From: Paramecium sonneborni
Taxonomy: Eukaryota > Ciliophora > Oligohymenophorea > Peniculida > Parameciidae
Direction of reading: 5' to 3'
NCBI GenBank assembly: GCA_905182985.1
Contig: CAJJDN010000034.1
Span: 3,736 to 67,735, forward strand
DNA length: 64,000 bases
The position numbers were made by a program, and so were the translations under genes. Of the stretch, positions 1 through 11,800 are shown one piece after another. The notes under the pieces are model-generated. The model saw only the letters and a list, made by a program, of their open reading frames with translations. It searched no databases and was not told the origin of the DNA. Each line of letters starts with the position of its first letter. The first letter of the stretch is position 1.

Positions 1-3000
1 AATATATTTTTTATCTTTATTAACATGATAACTTTGTCTTACACTTCATAGTTACTTTATATTTATTTTATTAGTTTACAACTCTAAAAAAAGATAACTG
101 AACGGATAATGACCACTAAAGTAATTAAAAGTTAATTACCCTTTTAAACATATGTACTATAATGTTGAGGATTAATTAAAATAGCTAAATCCTAACACTC
201 AATAACTTCTAAGAATTTCTCTTAATTTTCTAAAATTTTAAAGATAATTCTATTTAATATAAAATAAGTTATATCATTTTTATAAAATAAATTTATAGAT
301 ATTGCAATTCCTTATAATAAAATTTCTTTTTAATTGATAATCTGATTTGATAGTCTTATTGTTGATTCTGTTTCAAAAAAATCTATTTCTCCCACTTCAA
401 TAACTTTACCAAATGATATATATCTTAAAAGAATAATCTATTTGTTTTACAATGTTGGATAATTATTTCTGCAGATAATTCTAAAGGCAATTGTAAAAAA
501 TATAGAAATAGATTATTATTTCTTTTATTAAGACAAATGAGTAAAACCTAAAATGCTCAATTATTGTTTTTTCTTACCTAATAGATAATGAGAGTTCACT
601 AATTTCATAAATTTTGTTTTTTATAGAATAAATTTTGCCATAAATGAAATTAGTCCAAATAGGAATAATTTTATCTTTTCCATATAACCTTACAATATTA
701 ATTCCTCTCTATAATAAATCATGGATATGATCTGATTCAACTATATAAAGGAATTAAAAACTGATTAATCCCTATCATTATCATTGAGAAATACCTGGCT
801 AAGTATAATAATTCCATAAACGATTTTGAAGTTAATGTTATAATATATCAATTTCCTTGTTTATTATAATTAATATAATCTAGTTTATAAATACTTTAAT
901 TTTCTAAAATTATGCCTGGCAGACTGTTACTCAAGAATTTACTTAGTTTTATTATTTATTCAGATTTATCTTATAGATCAATTTTAAATAAAATGATAAA
1001 TATTTATCCACAAATTTCTAATCTTCTCCTGAAACATTATTTGTCTTATAATTGAAATTAGGTGAAATTTGATTACTTGAAATCAATATCTCTTCAATAT
1101 CTCTTGAGTAGTATTATCTAAACTGGTTGTAAGACTATTAATATTTTCCAAGTAACTTTTTATTCCTACTAAATTACTTATGAGCGCTTTAGACGAGAAG
1201 AACCTTCATACTCATTTTAAAAATTAATAGCTTCTTACTAATTAATAAAATTAAAATTTATTTTTCATCAGAAAAAATTATATATCAGTATATTGTTTTT
1301 TAAAAATTACAGTCATGATCCCAATTATAATATATAATGTATGCGCTGAGTCATCTTAATTACTTGATTTGAGAATAATAAATAATTATTCAATTCTTTT
1401 TACAGGTCTCACTTTTAATGTATAAATCCCCTTTGAAGTTCTAGATCAAAATGTATTATGCTTATTTATAATTATCATGCTTACAATAATATGCTAAGTA
1501 ATATAACATAAAGTTTTATATGGTTTATTAAAAAAGATAAGAAAATTGAATTGAGTAGAATTGAAAATAAATAAAATAAGTTAATCAGAACTTAAGATTT
1601 AGGCAACTGCAGGAATATAAAATTTATATAATAAAAGAGAAAATTATTCAAGTTTTAATATTACATCTAGATAACGAAGTATGATATAACACAAAAGTCA
1701 GAGCTATTCTTTATCTATTAGATTCTACTATAGTAATTAAACATATAATTACTAGATAATCAACATTTTAAAGGTATGGAAACTTTATATTATTAGAGGA
1801 ACATGATCATTAAATCCCTATAATAAGAGTTTCTCAAACTTAAAACTTTTCTGGAATACCAAGACATAATAATAATTTAGGTAATTGCACAAAGTATTCT
1901 CAGAGAATGAATAATATTTGTTGTTAATAAGAGGGATTAATGATAAAAAGGATTATTATTTGGGATATTTAGAAGGCTTTTAATGGAACTTCAAATATAT
2001 TTTCAATTAATTAAATCTAGTGTTACAACTAATCACATGAAAAGTGGTAAGTTGATATTTTAACTACTAAAGTTTAGATTTTAACTTTAGAAAAACAAAA
2101 TAAAAAGGTATGATGTTTGATGAAACAAAATTTAATTTAGAGATGTTAATTTTGGAAATATCGAAAGAACTTTTCATTTTGTTATGATTGATAAAAATGA
2201 TGAAATTTTTAATTAAGTAACAAAAAATGGTGATTAATATATTTGGGTATGGCTGCATAAAAAGATTAGCTCCTTTAAATTATCTGTTTTTTTCAGGATT
2301 TAACTTTTCGAGATTTAAAAAAAAAAATATTATTATTATTGGTGTAGAGAGCATAAAAGCAAAATGTAAATAGTTACAAATAAATAATTATGAGAGATTA
2401 GATATCTAATTTATTTACACGTGATTAGACTTTTCCACAGGAAAAATTCAATGCAACTTATATTTTTTGGATATTAAAAATTGATACTCAAATTCAGAAA
2501 TTCTTGTCAATATTATTTAGCCTTTTTTCATTATTATTCTGATGTGTTTTCTATAGTTCTTTGAATGATATCAGAGTTTTGAATGCTAGCAATAGATAGA
2601 ATTAATTATACTAAATTTATATATTAAGAGAGTCTTTTAAAAATGAAAGTAAAAGTATTATAAATAGTTGTTAAGTTTTATTTCTGATTACTAAAGAATT
2701 ATTTCAGAGATTAGTAGAAGAAGTTAGAGCAGCTCAAGTTATGAAATCTTTCATAAAAAAATCAAGGAAGAAAGCAGTCTATTTAAGTTATAAGAAACAA
2801 TGATCTTGAATTATTTCGGATCATAATCATTTACTAAAATAATTTTTATTTTAAAGCACTGATTCAACTTTTAATTTTAGTTCAAAAGTATTAGGATAAC
2901 AATAAGAGAATAAAAACTTTTTTGGTTTAACAGATAATTAATTTTTTAACATGGAAAGAAGCATTATTTGCGACTCTCTTGGATTTTTAGCTATTGTTAT

Positions 3001-3234
3001 ATACTACAAATCAGACTGAAGAATGTTGGAAATTTTAAAGATGAATTTTAAGATAAAACTATTGCTTTTGAAAACTAATTATCAGGTAGAAGAAGAATGA
3101 TTTTTAATTTAAGATAAATATAGAAAGAGCCTTTTGTAAATAATTGCAAAAATTCATATTGAATGTTAGCTTTTATAGAAAACAATATATGAGATTTTTA
3201 AATTATTTGTTATTTTATTTATATGATCATTATG
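1..3234. other. Gene-poor AT-rich stretch
   Basis: I see no convincing gene here. Short open stretches in the ciliate code exist, for example about 1,690-2,110 and 2,640-3,110 on the plus strand. The first reads through more than 100 codons without TGA, and the second breaks into pieces that would need frame changes. In DNA this AT-rich, TGA is rare, so openings of this length can occur by chance. They could be remnants of decayed genes. No telomere repeat, tRNA or clear tandem repeat was seen. The downstream neighbour at 3,235 ends towards this region. Confidence 0.4.
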
Positions 3235-5430
3235 TCAATTCTCAAATTAATCAAATCTAATTGATTTAAAAACTTGATTAGGTTTATTTTACCAGGGACT
3301 AAAAATTCAATAAAAATATTTACATTGAATAGATGATAACTTCATATACTTATTATTCTTATTCAGCATTAGAATAAGATAAGTAAATTTTATAATTGAT
3401 TCCTGAAACAATTTATTCTTAAACACTTATGATTGAATCAAAATGATATCCAAATTCTTCAGGATTGAATTTAGTTTTAATTTCATTAATGGCTTAATCT
3501 AAAATGATAGAATTAGATGATTATAGCTCTTCAACTTGAATTTATTTCCATGAACCTGAGGTTTACTTCTTTGATCCTCTTAATTAATTGAATTATGTTG
3601 TTTATTATTCAATTGTTGATTAAGTATGTGAAGTCTAATTCTAACCACTAATAAGAGCAGGTTCATCTTCTGTTATATAATTATTGGAATTAGCAGTAGT
3701 TATATATTAATTGATGGTTGTAACTGTTGTATTAGGTGTACTAGTAAATTCTGAGAGAGTATCATTTAGAGTTGCTTGATTGTTTCCATAAGTGTATGAA
3801 AAGGTAGAATTATCATAGGTATAATTATTTGCTTACTGATTACCTGACAAATTTAGAGAAGTTGTATTTGTATTTCCAGCATAATTAGTGGAATTATTTA
3901 TGTAGTTTGCATTTGTATCTGTAACATTATAATTGTAATTCACTTAAAGATAGTCTGAATTATTTGAAGATTAATTGGAAAAAGTAGTATCTAAGTAGGT
4001 ATTATGAGAATTAGTTGTTCCTGCTGAATATGATTCACGATTAAAATTGGTGCTATTTGATTCTGCTTAAGTTGAAGAATTAGAAATAGATTACATATTT
4101 GAAGTGGTACCATTTCCTCTTGTTACATAAGTACTTTATGATACTTAGTTATTGGTATATAAATTTTGATTTTAGAAGACAGATGTATTATTACCTTGAA
4201 TAGAATTTACAGATTAAAATTGATCTGTGTTGCCTGAATAATTATTTGAGTATCTTGAAGAAGTACTTTAATTAGTGTCTATGTAACCATAAGTATATCT
4301 ATTATTATTATAGTTCTAATAATCACTATTGGATTAGGATCCATTTTATGAATAAGAACTTGTACCACCATTACCTGATGAACTTAATTAATAACCTCCA
4401 GTTTAATTTGAATATTGAGCTTATCCATTATTTTGATTGTTTTAATTATAAGAATTATAATTATTAGTTTCATTTTAATATAAATATCCACTATTCTACT
4501 CTTATTGATTGTACTATCCTTAAAAAGTATGATTAGTGAGAATAAGTGTTCCAAATGCTTATTATTAATTATTGAAATTTGTGTTTGAAGAATTTCCTGC
4601 TACAATTAAAGAGTGAGTAAGGTTGAAGTTTCTGTAAATAATATTACCATAAGAATCATATTCCCTTTCTAATGTAATCAAAGTGTTATTCTAAAAATAA
4701 AAATAGTAAGAATCAGTTTAATTCTAATAAACTTCACTGTTATTATAAATAACAACATATTCATAGGTTCCACTTGAAGTATTATAAAAGGTAACATTTT
4801 AAGTGTTATTTTTGACCAATCCTTGACCTAAATTAAGATTATTTCTAAATTTTAATTGAAGTTTAGATTGCTTTAATCTATTATTTCTAGTATTATTAGT
4901 ATAAATTGAGCCATTTGTATAATTAAGACTTGATGTCTAATTGGTTGTGTTATAGGTCGAAGAATTACTAGAAATATTAAGACTAGAAGGGTATGTATAA
5001 TTATAAGTTGAATTATTATAAGGATACGATCCATTTGTATTATTTGTTATATTTGATATATTTGATGTATTACTATATATAGGATTATTAGTCTTGTATT
5101 ATTATTATGTTTAGTTGTATGTTGAATTGGGAGAAATCATATCACTTATGTTATATCCAGATTTGTTTACTTTATTCAACTATATAGACTAGAATATGGA
5201 ATCATCTTTATATATTCAAAGAAAATACCTTTCTTTTAGAGTTCGTCCTATTTATTATTCTCTTTCTCCTTCTTCATCCCTAATTCAGTCTCAAACATTG
5301 ATCTAAGTTCATTAATATCTTCTACTAAATGATATTACTCTTTAGTTTATTCCAATAGCTCTTTGACTGATTCCACTTTTGAATGTGTTATCAAGCACAA
5401 ACATCCAATCAATAAGAATAGATAATTCAT
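3235..5430 (-). CDS. Secreted Asn/Ser/Thr-rich protein with C-terminal cystatin domain
   Basis: About 715 aa in the ciliate code. The start at 5,430 opens a signal peptide (MNYLFLLIGCLCLITHS), followed by a short charged coiled-coil stretch. Residues ~80-590 are low-complexity Asn, Ser, Thr, Gln and Tyr with about 40 or more N-x-S/T sequons by hand count, so the protein should be secreted and heavily N-glycosylated. The last ~110 residues form a cystatin domain: a Gly-Ser-Trp N-terminal strand, the Q-x-V-x-G loop as QIVSG near residue 659, and the second-hairpin Pro-Trp (IPWQNKP). All three wedge elements that cystatins use to block papain-type (C1) proteases are therefore present. Two introns are proposed, 5,206-5,228 (23 nt, ends AAG) and 3,299-3,323 (25 nt, ends TAG); the second is needed to restore the Pro-Trp hairpin. 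Role inferred: extracellular or vacuolar protease inhibitor on a glycan-coated stalk. Confidence 0.85.
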
Positions 5431-5487
5431 TATTTTAATATTTAACCTAGAAGCAATCTATTCCCCCTTTATATAATGCATAATGCA

Positions 5488-5830
5488 TCATTACTTTTAT
5501 TTGATAACAATTTTCCATGAATTTGCATTTATATCAACTTAATTCCACAAATCAAATATTTTATTAAAATGCTTCTTTCTCTTCCTCCAATATTCTCTAG
5601 CATTCACTGATAAATTTGCAAAAGCACAAAGCCACTTTTAAATTCTATTTTTCTACTCAATTCTGATATTCTAATTCTTATTTAATTTTCTATATTTGAA
5701 TATATTATTGTATATAGTGCCTTTATTTCGAGAATCCAGTTCATCTATCACTTGATATGTAACTAGAGCGCTGGTAAAAAATAATATTTGCAACTCTAAT
5801 TTACATAAGGAATTTAGACAAAAGTTCAAG
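5488..5830 (-). CDS. Possible small protein or gene remnant, function unknown
   Basis: A ciliate-code open frame of roughly 110 codons ends at the TGA at 5,488-5,490. Its composition (Lys, Arg, Asn and Trp in a helical pattern, such as QKWLCAFANLS and YWRKRKKHFNKIF) looks like real protein rather than noise. No good ATG was found at the upstream end, so the first exon may lie across an unrecognised intron, or this may be a gene fragment. It lies just upstream of the cystatin gene on the same strand. No family recognised. Confidence 0.3.
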
Positions 5831-8433
5831 TGATTTTTATATTATATAAATATGTAAATCTAATAGGTCTAACAATAGTTATCATTAAAATGATAAACAA
5901 AGTATTGCTCTTTTTAAATAATTGAAGTTTATTTACCAATGGTTAGAATGTACTTATTTAATACATATTATTTATAAATTTCATGTTAAGATGACTAAAG
6001 TGAATAAATAAGAAGAAGAATAAATAAGTCTAACTTGATATTTTAGTAGAAGTTCAATATTTTGTATTTACGAGAAGAAATTATAATTTTAGAGAATAAT
6101 CTCTAATTAATTCCATAAAGTTTGATAATTTAATTTAAAAAGTATTTCCAATAACTTTATTAATGTATTAAAAATATTTAATACATTTAATTCTAATAAC
6201 ATGTTTTTGGATCTAAATATATTTTATATAAACAATTTATCAATAAATTAATTAATTAATAAAAAAATTATTCAGCAATCTCATTTCTCCCCTGATTATT
6301 TTATTTAATAGGCAACTTGAAAATCCTGGTTTTTCAAAAGGATAAACTTTCTAAAATTTGAAGGATATGGATTTAATGTGTCTTAAAAATAATAGGCAAT
6401 ATATTTTGGCTAAATAGTAGATCGGTATAATTAAAGAAACGTCAGATTTTTCAGTTTATCGAATAAAACAATACAACTGGGTTTATACAATTTCAACAAT
6501 AGATTACTTTTATACTTTTATAGCCAATCCATTCGGAATAACTTGTTGTAGTATTTTGAGTGACCCCTTGAAGTTATGGGTATAACTTAAATTGATAATC
6601 ATAATGGTATTGGATGTTTACACAAAAACGAACGAGGAAGATAACGAATTTCCACAATTTTAATGCTTTTAGGTTTAAATTATTGCGACAGACATAAAAA
6701 CTTGAGATTAAGGTTTTAGAGTCCTTAACCATAGTATCTAGAAAATAAATTTAGGTTATTGCATGAGATTTAGGAATACCATTAAATAACACAGATGATT
6801 TAATACATGAAAACTATTTCGAAGAAATAAAATGCAATTAAAGAAATGACAAATTAAAAAGAAATTAATAAAGCTTTTGAAATTGCTACAAGTATGTCCA
6901 CATTAAATACTGCCTCATTATTTAAATAATATCCTAGAATATGCCAAATAACAAGGTTAAGCTTAATAAAAAGATATAGATTTGAAATCTTTCTTAGTTT
7001 GAAAAAACTATTAATAATTTTAAGCTTTAAGAAGGTTTAGCTTCTGAAATATTTGGAGGCTTATTAATAATTATAAAGAACCTAGATTAATTTTAAATTA
7101 AATTATTACAATCTCACAGGAGAATAGAATAGGCTGATGCCATTGTTGCAGAAAAAAAAAGTAGATTTAGAGAAGCCATTATTACAGAAGATCCAATAAT
7201 TGATGAGGTTTGGTATTCATAATTAAAGTTTATATAAAACATTCATATACATAATTATGTATATTTATAGAAACAGTGTATACAATTAAATTTGTTGACT
7301 TTTTGTATTTCCAAACTTACAAATCTTTAAAGATCTTAATACTCAAAGTTTACTCCCATTAATTTAAACAACCAAAAAAATATTTTAAATTAATTAATTC
7401 AAAGACTTATTAAATTTATCAAATTTTTAGCTTTTTTTAGATTTTATTTATATTTGCTAGCATTTTTTAGATTAAATTGATTTCATAATTTGATTTGATT
7501 TTTTTTGAAGAATTGAAGAATTCTTTTTTTAGGTTTTTCATTTCCATTTTTCCTAATCTATTTACCAATTTCTATTAACAAACATATAACAATTACTTTC
7601 ATAATTTTAATAATTTTTTATCTAATAACTATTATTATTTAACTAATAACTATTCAATAATTTATTAGTTTTATTAAATATAGACATACTAACTTATTTG
7701 TATTTAATTTTCTCATGAAGAGAAATATTGTGGAATTCATATCAATAGATACAATAGATAGTAAATGGAGAATCAAATTGTAAATTTATGATTTTTGAAT
7801 CTTTAAAACTTTTTAACATGATCTTTAAATTTGCTTTAGATTAGCAAGAAAATTGAGCTTAAAATGTGTCATAAAATATTTAATATTGCAATGGGTTAAT
7901 TTCCAGATGATAATAAATATTTAATCTAATGTAGAATCCCAAATGACGAGTAAGATTTTGCTCAATTTATGATATCAAAACAATTTCAAATCTAATTGTT
8001 CTTGAATCCAAACTTAAAATAGTATAGAAAAAATACTACATATAAATCTTTTATAAATTTTGATGTAACCAAAGGATTAAGTTAATATATTCAAAAAAAG
8101 ATTTCAAGACAGTTATAATGAATTTCATTTTATCTACATACAGACAGAAAAAGCTCGTTTTACAGATTTTTGAAATTCTTTGCAGTGATAAAACTATTTT
8201 ATTGGTTCTTTTCGTCAAAATCATTGTAATATCAATTTCATTCCATCATTTTGAATTTTATCATTAAAACAACATAAGATTTTATATTGATAAGTATAAT
8301 TAATTATAGTTTCAACTTGTTAACTTTAAGTTTAGTTACCATTTAAATTTTAAAATAAAAACTTTTGTATCATAAAATGAATTAAGAAAATTATTTTGGA
8401 ATTTTTATACTCTCTATCTATATCTATGATATA

Positions 8434-8484
8434 AGTATTAAGAAAATAATTTATTTTAATAAAATAAATTATTTTCTTAATACT
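8434..8484. repeat. Perfect 24-bp inverted repeat with 3-nt loop
   Basis: Arms 8,434-8,457 and 8,461-8,484 are exact reverse complements, separated by AAT. The sequence is purely A/T apart from a few G/C pairs. It sits about 360 bases beyond the stop codon of the giant minus-strand gene. It could form a hairpin in DNA or in a read-through transcript, or be a remnant of a small mobile or internal eliminated sequence. No copy of it was noticed elsewhere in the window. Confidence 0.75.
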
Positions 8485-8839
8485 CAGCTTCTATTAGAAA
8501 AGTATGTAAATTTCAGAAATATCAAGGCATTTAATATATTTTGTTAAATAATCTAAAGTATAATTTAAAAAATTTTAATCTTCTCTTATATTTAATGAAG
8601 ACTATCTGTTTTGAAGCGATCAAAGCAAACTTAAAAATAAAACAAAATTGCATATTATTATTATATTTAAATATAAAATAGTTAAATTTAATTTTACTTG
8701 GAAATAAAAATATCTCTTTAAAATATTATTAAAGCTATGATATTTTTATTCAAATAAGGAATATATATTGAATGAAAATAATAGAAAAATTACAAATAAA
8801 CTAAAATAAATTTTGAAAATTTTTCTTTAAATAAAATTT

Positions 8840-11800
8840 TCATGCTTTATATTTTGAAAAATGGGTTTCAGAAATCATTTCTGTCCAATTTTTATTTAGG
8901 TTAGCTGGCTGAATATTTTCCCTCCATTCAGCATATACACAGTAGCTTTTAAAATATTTTATGATTTTTTCTAGTGATACAGAATTATCAGGTTAAGAAC
9001 AAGCCAAAAAGTAAATGGTATCTAAAATTCTATTTGAAAGTGTGCTGAACTATTCAATTGCTTTCTAAGGATATTCAGCTAATCCATCAGTGTAAAAGAG
9101 AATTACTGAGCTATAATATTTAATATTTCTATTACTAAGTAAATTCTGAATTAGATTTTATTAACTTTAATGCAGAAATCAGAGCTGGGTCAAAATTAGT
9201 ACAGCCTCCTTTGTAAATAAGTAATTTTAATTATTCTTCAATATTTAATTCTTAACAATTGATAACTATATTGGCCTCACTGTTAAATAGTATCACACTT
9301 ACTCTAGCGTTCTATTTTTAACTTATTTATTAGAATTATGATTTAACGCATTCAATTACAAAATGCCAATTATTTATCATAGATCCACTATAATCTAAGA
9401 TGAATATGTAGTGGATTGAGCAATGTTACAAATGCATGGGAAGGTCATGTTTTTTTAAAAATAAGATTTCTTTTTTTAACTCTTTTGATAATTTAAGACA
9501 AATCAATTAACCTATTCCTCCATTCCAAATTTCTATGAATTTTTATTTATTTTCTAAGAGCTTTTCTGATGATAAAATATCCTTAAAACTCCAATCTTTA
9601 TAAATTTATTTTATTTCTCTCCAAGTTTTAAGTTTACTAGTTTCTTAAATTTAAATTTCTGTTTCATCAAGAATTTCCTCACAAGTATAAAGAGATGGAG
9701 ATGATCGAATTAATACTCCATTCATTCCTATGATTAAATAAACTATATACCTCTCAATTGATGACCATTTGAGCATTTGTGCTTATGATTCCTTTCTTGA
9801 TAATGTTCATAATCACATTTTCTATTACACATTGGACATGATTTATCACAACCATTCATAGTATTTTATAAATCTAAGAATTGTCCTTTTAATTAAAACT
9901 GATCAATTGAAGTTTTTAGTTCTTGACATTATTTATTGAAACTTGATATTTAATTTCTGAATTCTATCAAAAATTATTCTAATAAATAGATTGAAATATT
10001 TTCCTTATTTGAGATTTCCAAATTAATTGATTAAGTCTTTGTATTGTTTTGAAATATCCAATTATATTTAAATTATCCTAATTCCCCTACATCTTTTCCT
10101 AAAACAAATTATAAAATTGTATCTAATGATAGTGTTTCTGTTTTATTTTAATCCATATCATCATAACCATAGAAATAATCTTAATTATTAAACTCTTTCT
10201 TGCTAGATATTGATGCAACACTTTCTAGTAAAAGGGAACAATTTTACTGAATTTATGTCAAACAGCTTTACACATAATTTTAAACTAAAAATTCTTTTTC
10301 AATATTTTATTAAAGCTGATTAATAAACTTTTCAACATATTTTTCAATATATTTTTTTTAATCAGAAAGATACATAGTTATTTCTTTTATTCCTTCGTCC
10401 CCATTAAGTTAATTATTTTGACTACCAATCAGTAATTACTAATCTAATTATTTAATTAGCTAATATGAAGTCTTTTAATGTTCATTAATTCTACTCTTTA
10501 CACTTATTTTATTTTCATTGTAAAATTATGATGTAATTTTCTATTATAACAATTCAGCTTATTCCTATGCTAATGTTTTGATTTATTATATTTTATTTTA
10601 TTATATTCCCTCATTAAATCTTTTTTCCATTATGCCCTTTTTTGTTTATATAGTTTCTTGCTCTTTAATATACATTTTATATTTATCATAGCATATAAAT
10701 CTCCAAATAATAACAAATGTATTAAATTTCAGCATGCGAATAAGCAATGGATTAAATTCAACACCAAAGAAGGCTAATTACTTATTAATTGTTTCTAAAT
10801 AATTTTCAACATTATTGTATATTGGTTAAATAAATTGTTGATTGTATTATGTCATATCTTCATCTTTTTATATAATTTAAAAAACATTTGAGCAATTTTA
10901 TTAAGGTCTTCCCAATGATTATTATTTTTCAAATTTTTCTTAGACTATATTATATATCTTTGAACATAATTCATTCCATCCATTATTTTCATTCATTATC
11001 TCTATAAAAAGCTCTGGAAATTTTTAATTAAAATCTTCTGTATTCATTTAATTTGTTTTTTATTCAATAATATAACAAAAAAAATTTTAATACTTAGAAT
11101 TATTATCTATTTATTTATATTTGATCTATTTCTCTTCCGAAAGAACATAATATTTTGTTTTATTGTTATCATGCATACAGCTTTAATCTAATTATTATTA
11201 TCTTAATTTAGGAAAAAACTTTTATATGTAATTCCATTAATAAACGCTTGGAGGATTCAATAATTTTGTTTTTGATATTTATATTGATTCTATTAGATCA
11301 TCTATTGTATAATTTTAAGATTTTTAATTTTTTTATTATTAGGAATTGATTTATGATTATTAAATGTTTTGAGTGGAAAATTAATTGAAATAATTATTAT
11401 TTTGATTGAAATTATTTTATTATTAAATTGTTCGAATGGGTTTTTAAATTTAATCATTATTATTTTGATTGATATTATTTAATTATTAATTGTTTTTTTA
11501 GGTGAGTCTTAACATTTAATTATTATTATTTTGATTGGAATCATTCAATTATTATATGTTTTAAGTTGGTTTTTAAATGTAATTATTATTATTTTGATTG
11601 GAATCATTCAATTATTAAATATTTTAAGTGGGTTTTTAAATGTAATTATTATTATTTTGAGTGTGTCTTAAATCTTAATTATTATTATTTTGATTGAAAT
11701 TATTTTATAATTAAATTGTTCCAAAGGGGTTTTTAATTTAATTATTATAATTTTGATTGATATTATTTAATTATTAATTGTTTTTTTACGCTAGTGTTAA

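Larger units (their letters stand above)
5431..8839. other. Gene-poor stretch with possible gene remnants
   Basis: This 3.4-kb gap holds only weak coding signals. On the plus strand, about 6,600-7,230 reads as a Lys/Gln-rich helical sequence in the ciliate code, but its two best parts lie in different frames and no typical short intron joins them. At 7,864-8,121 (plus) there is an open frame of 85 codons starting with ATG. Both may be decayed genes or chance openings. A perfect palindrome lies at 8,434-8,484 and is listed separately, as is the open frame at 5,488-5,830. Confidence 0.4.

Noticed and set aside
1..300. Telomere at the window edge
   Set aside because: No CCCCAA or CCCAAA repeats (or complements) are present at either end of the window.
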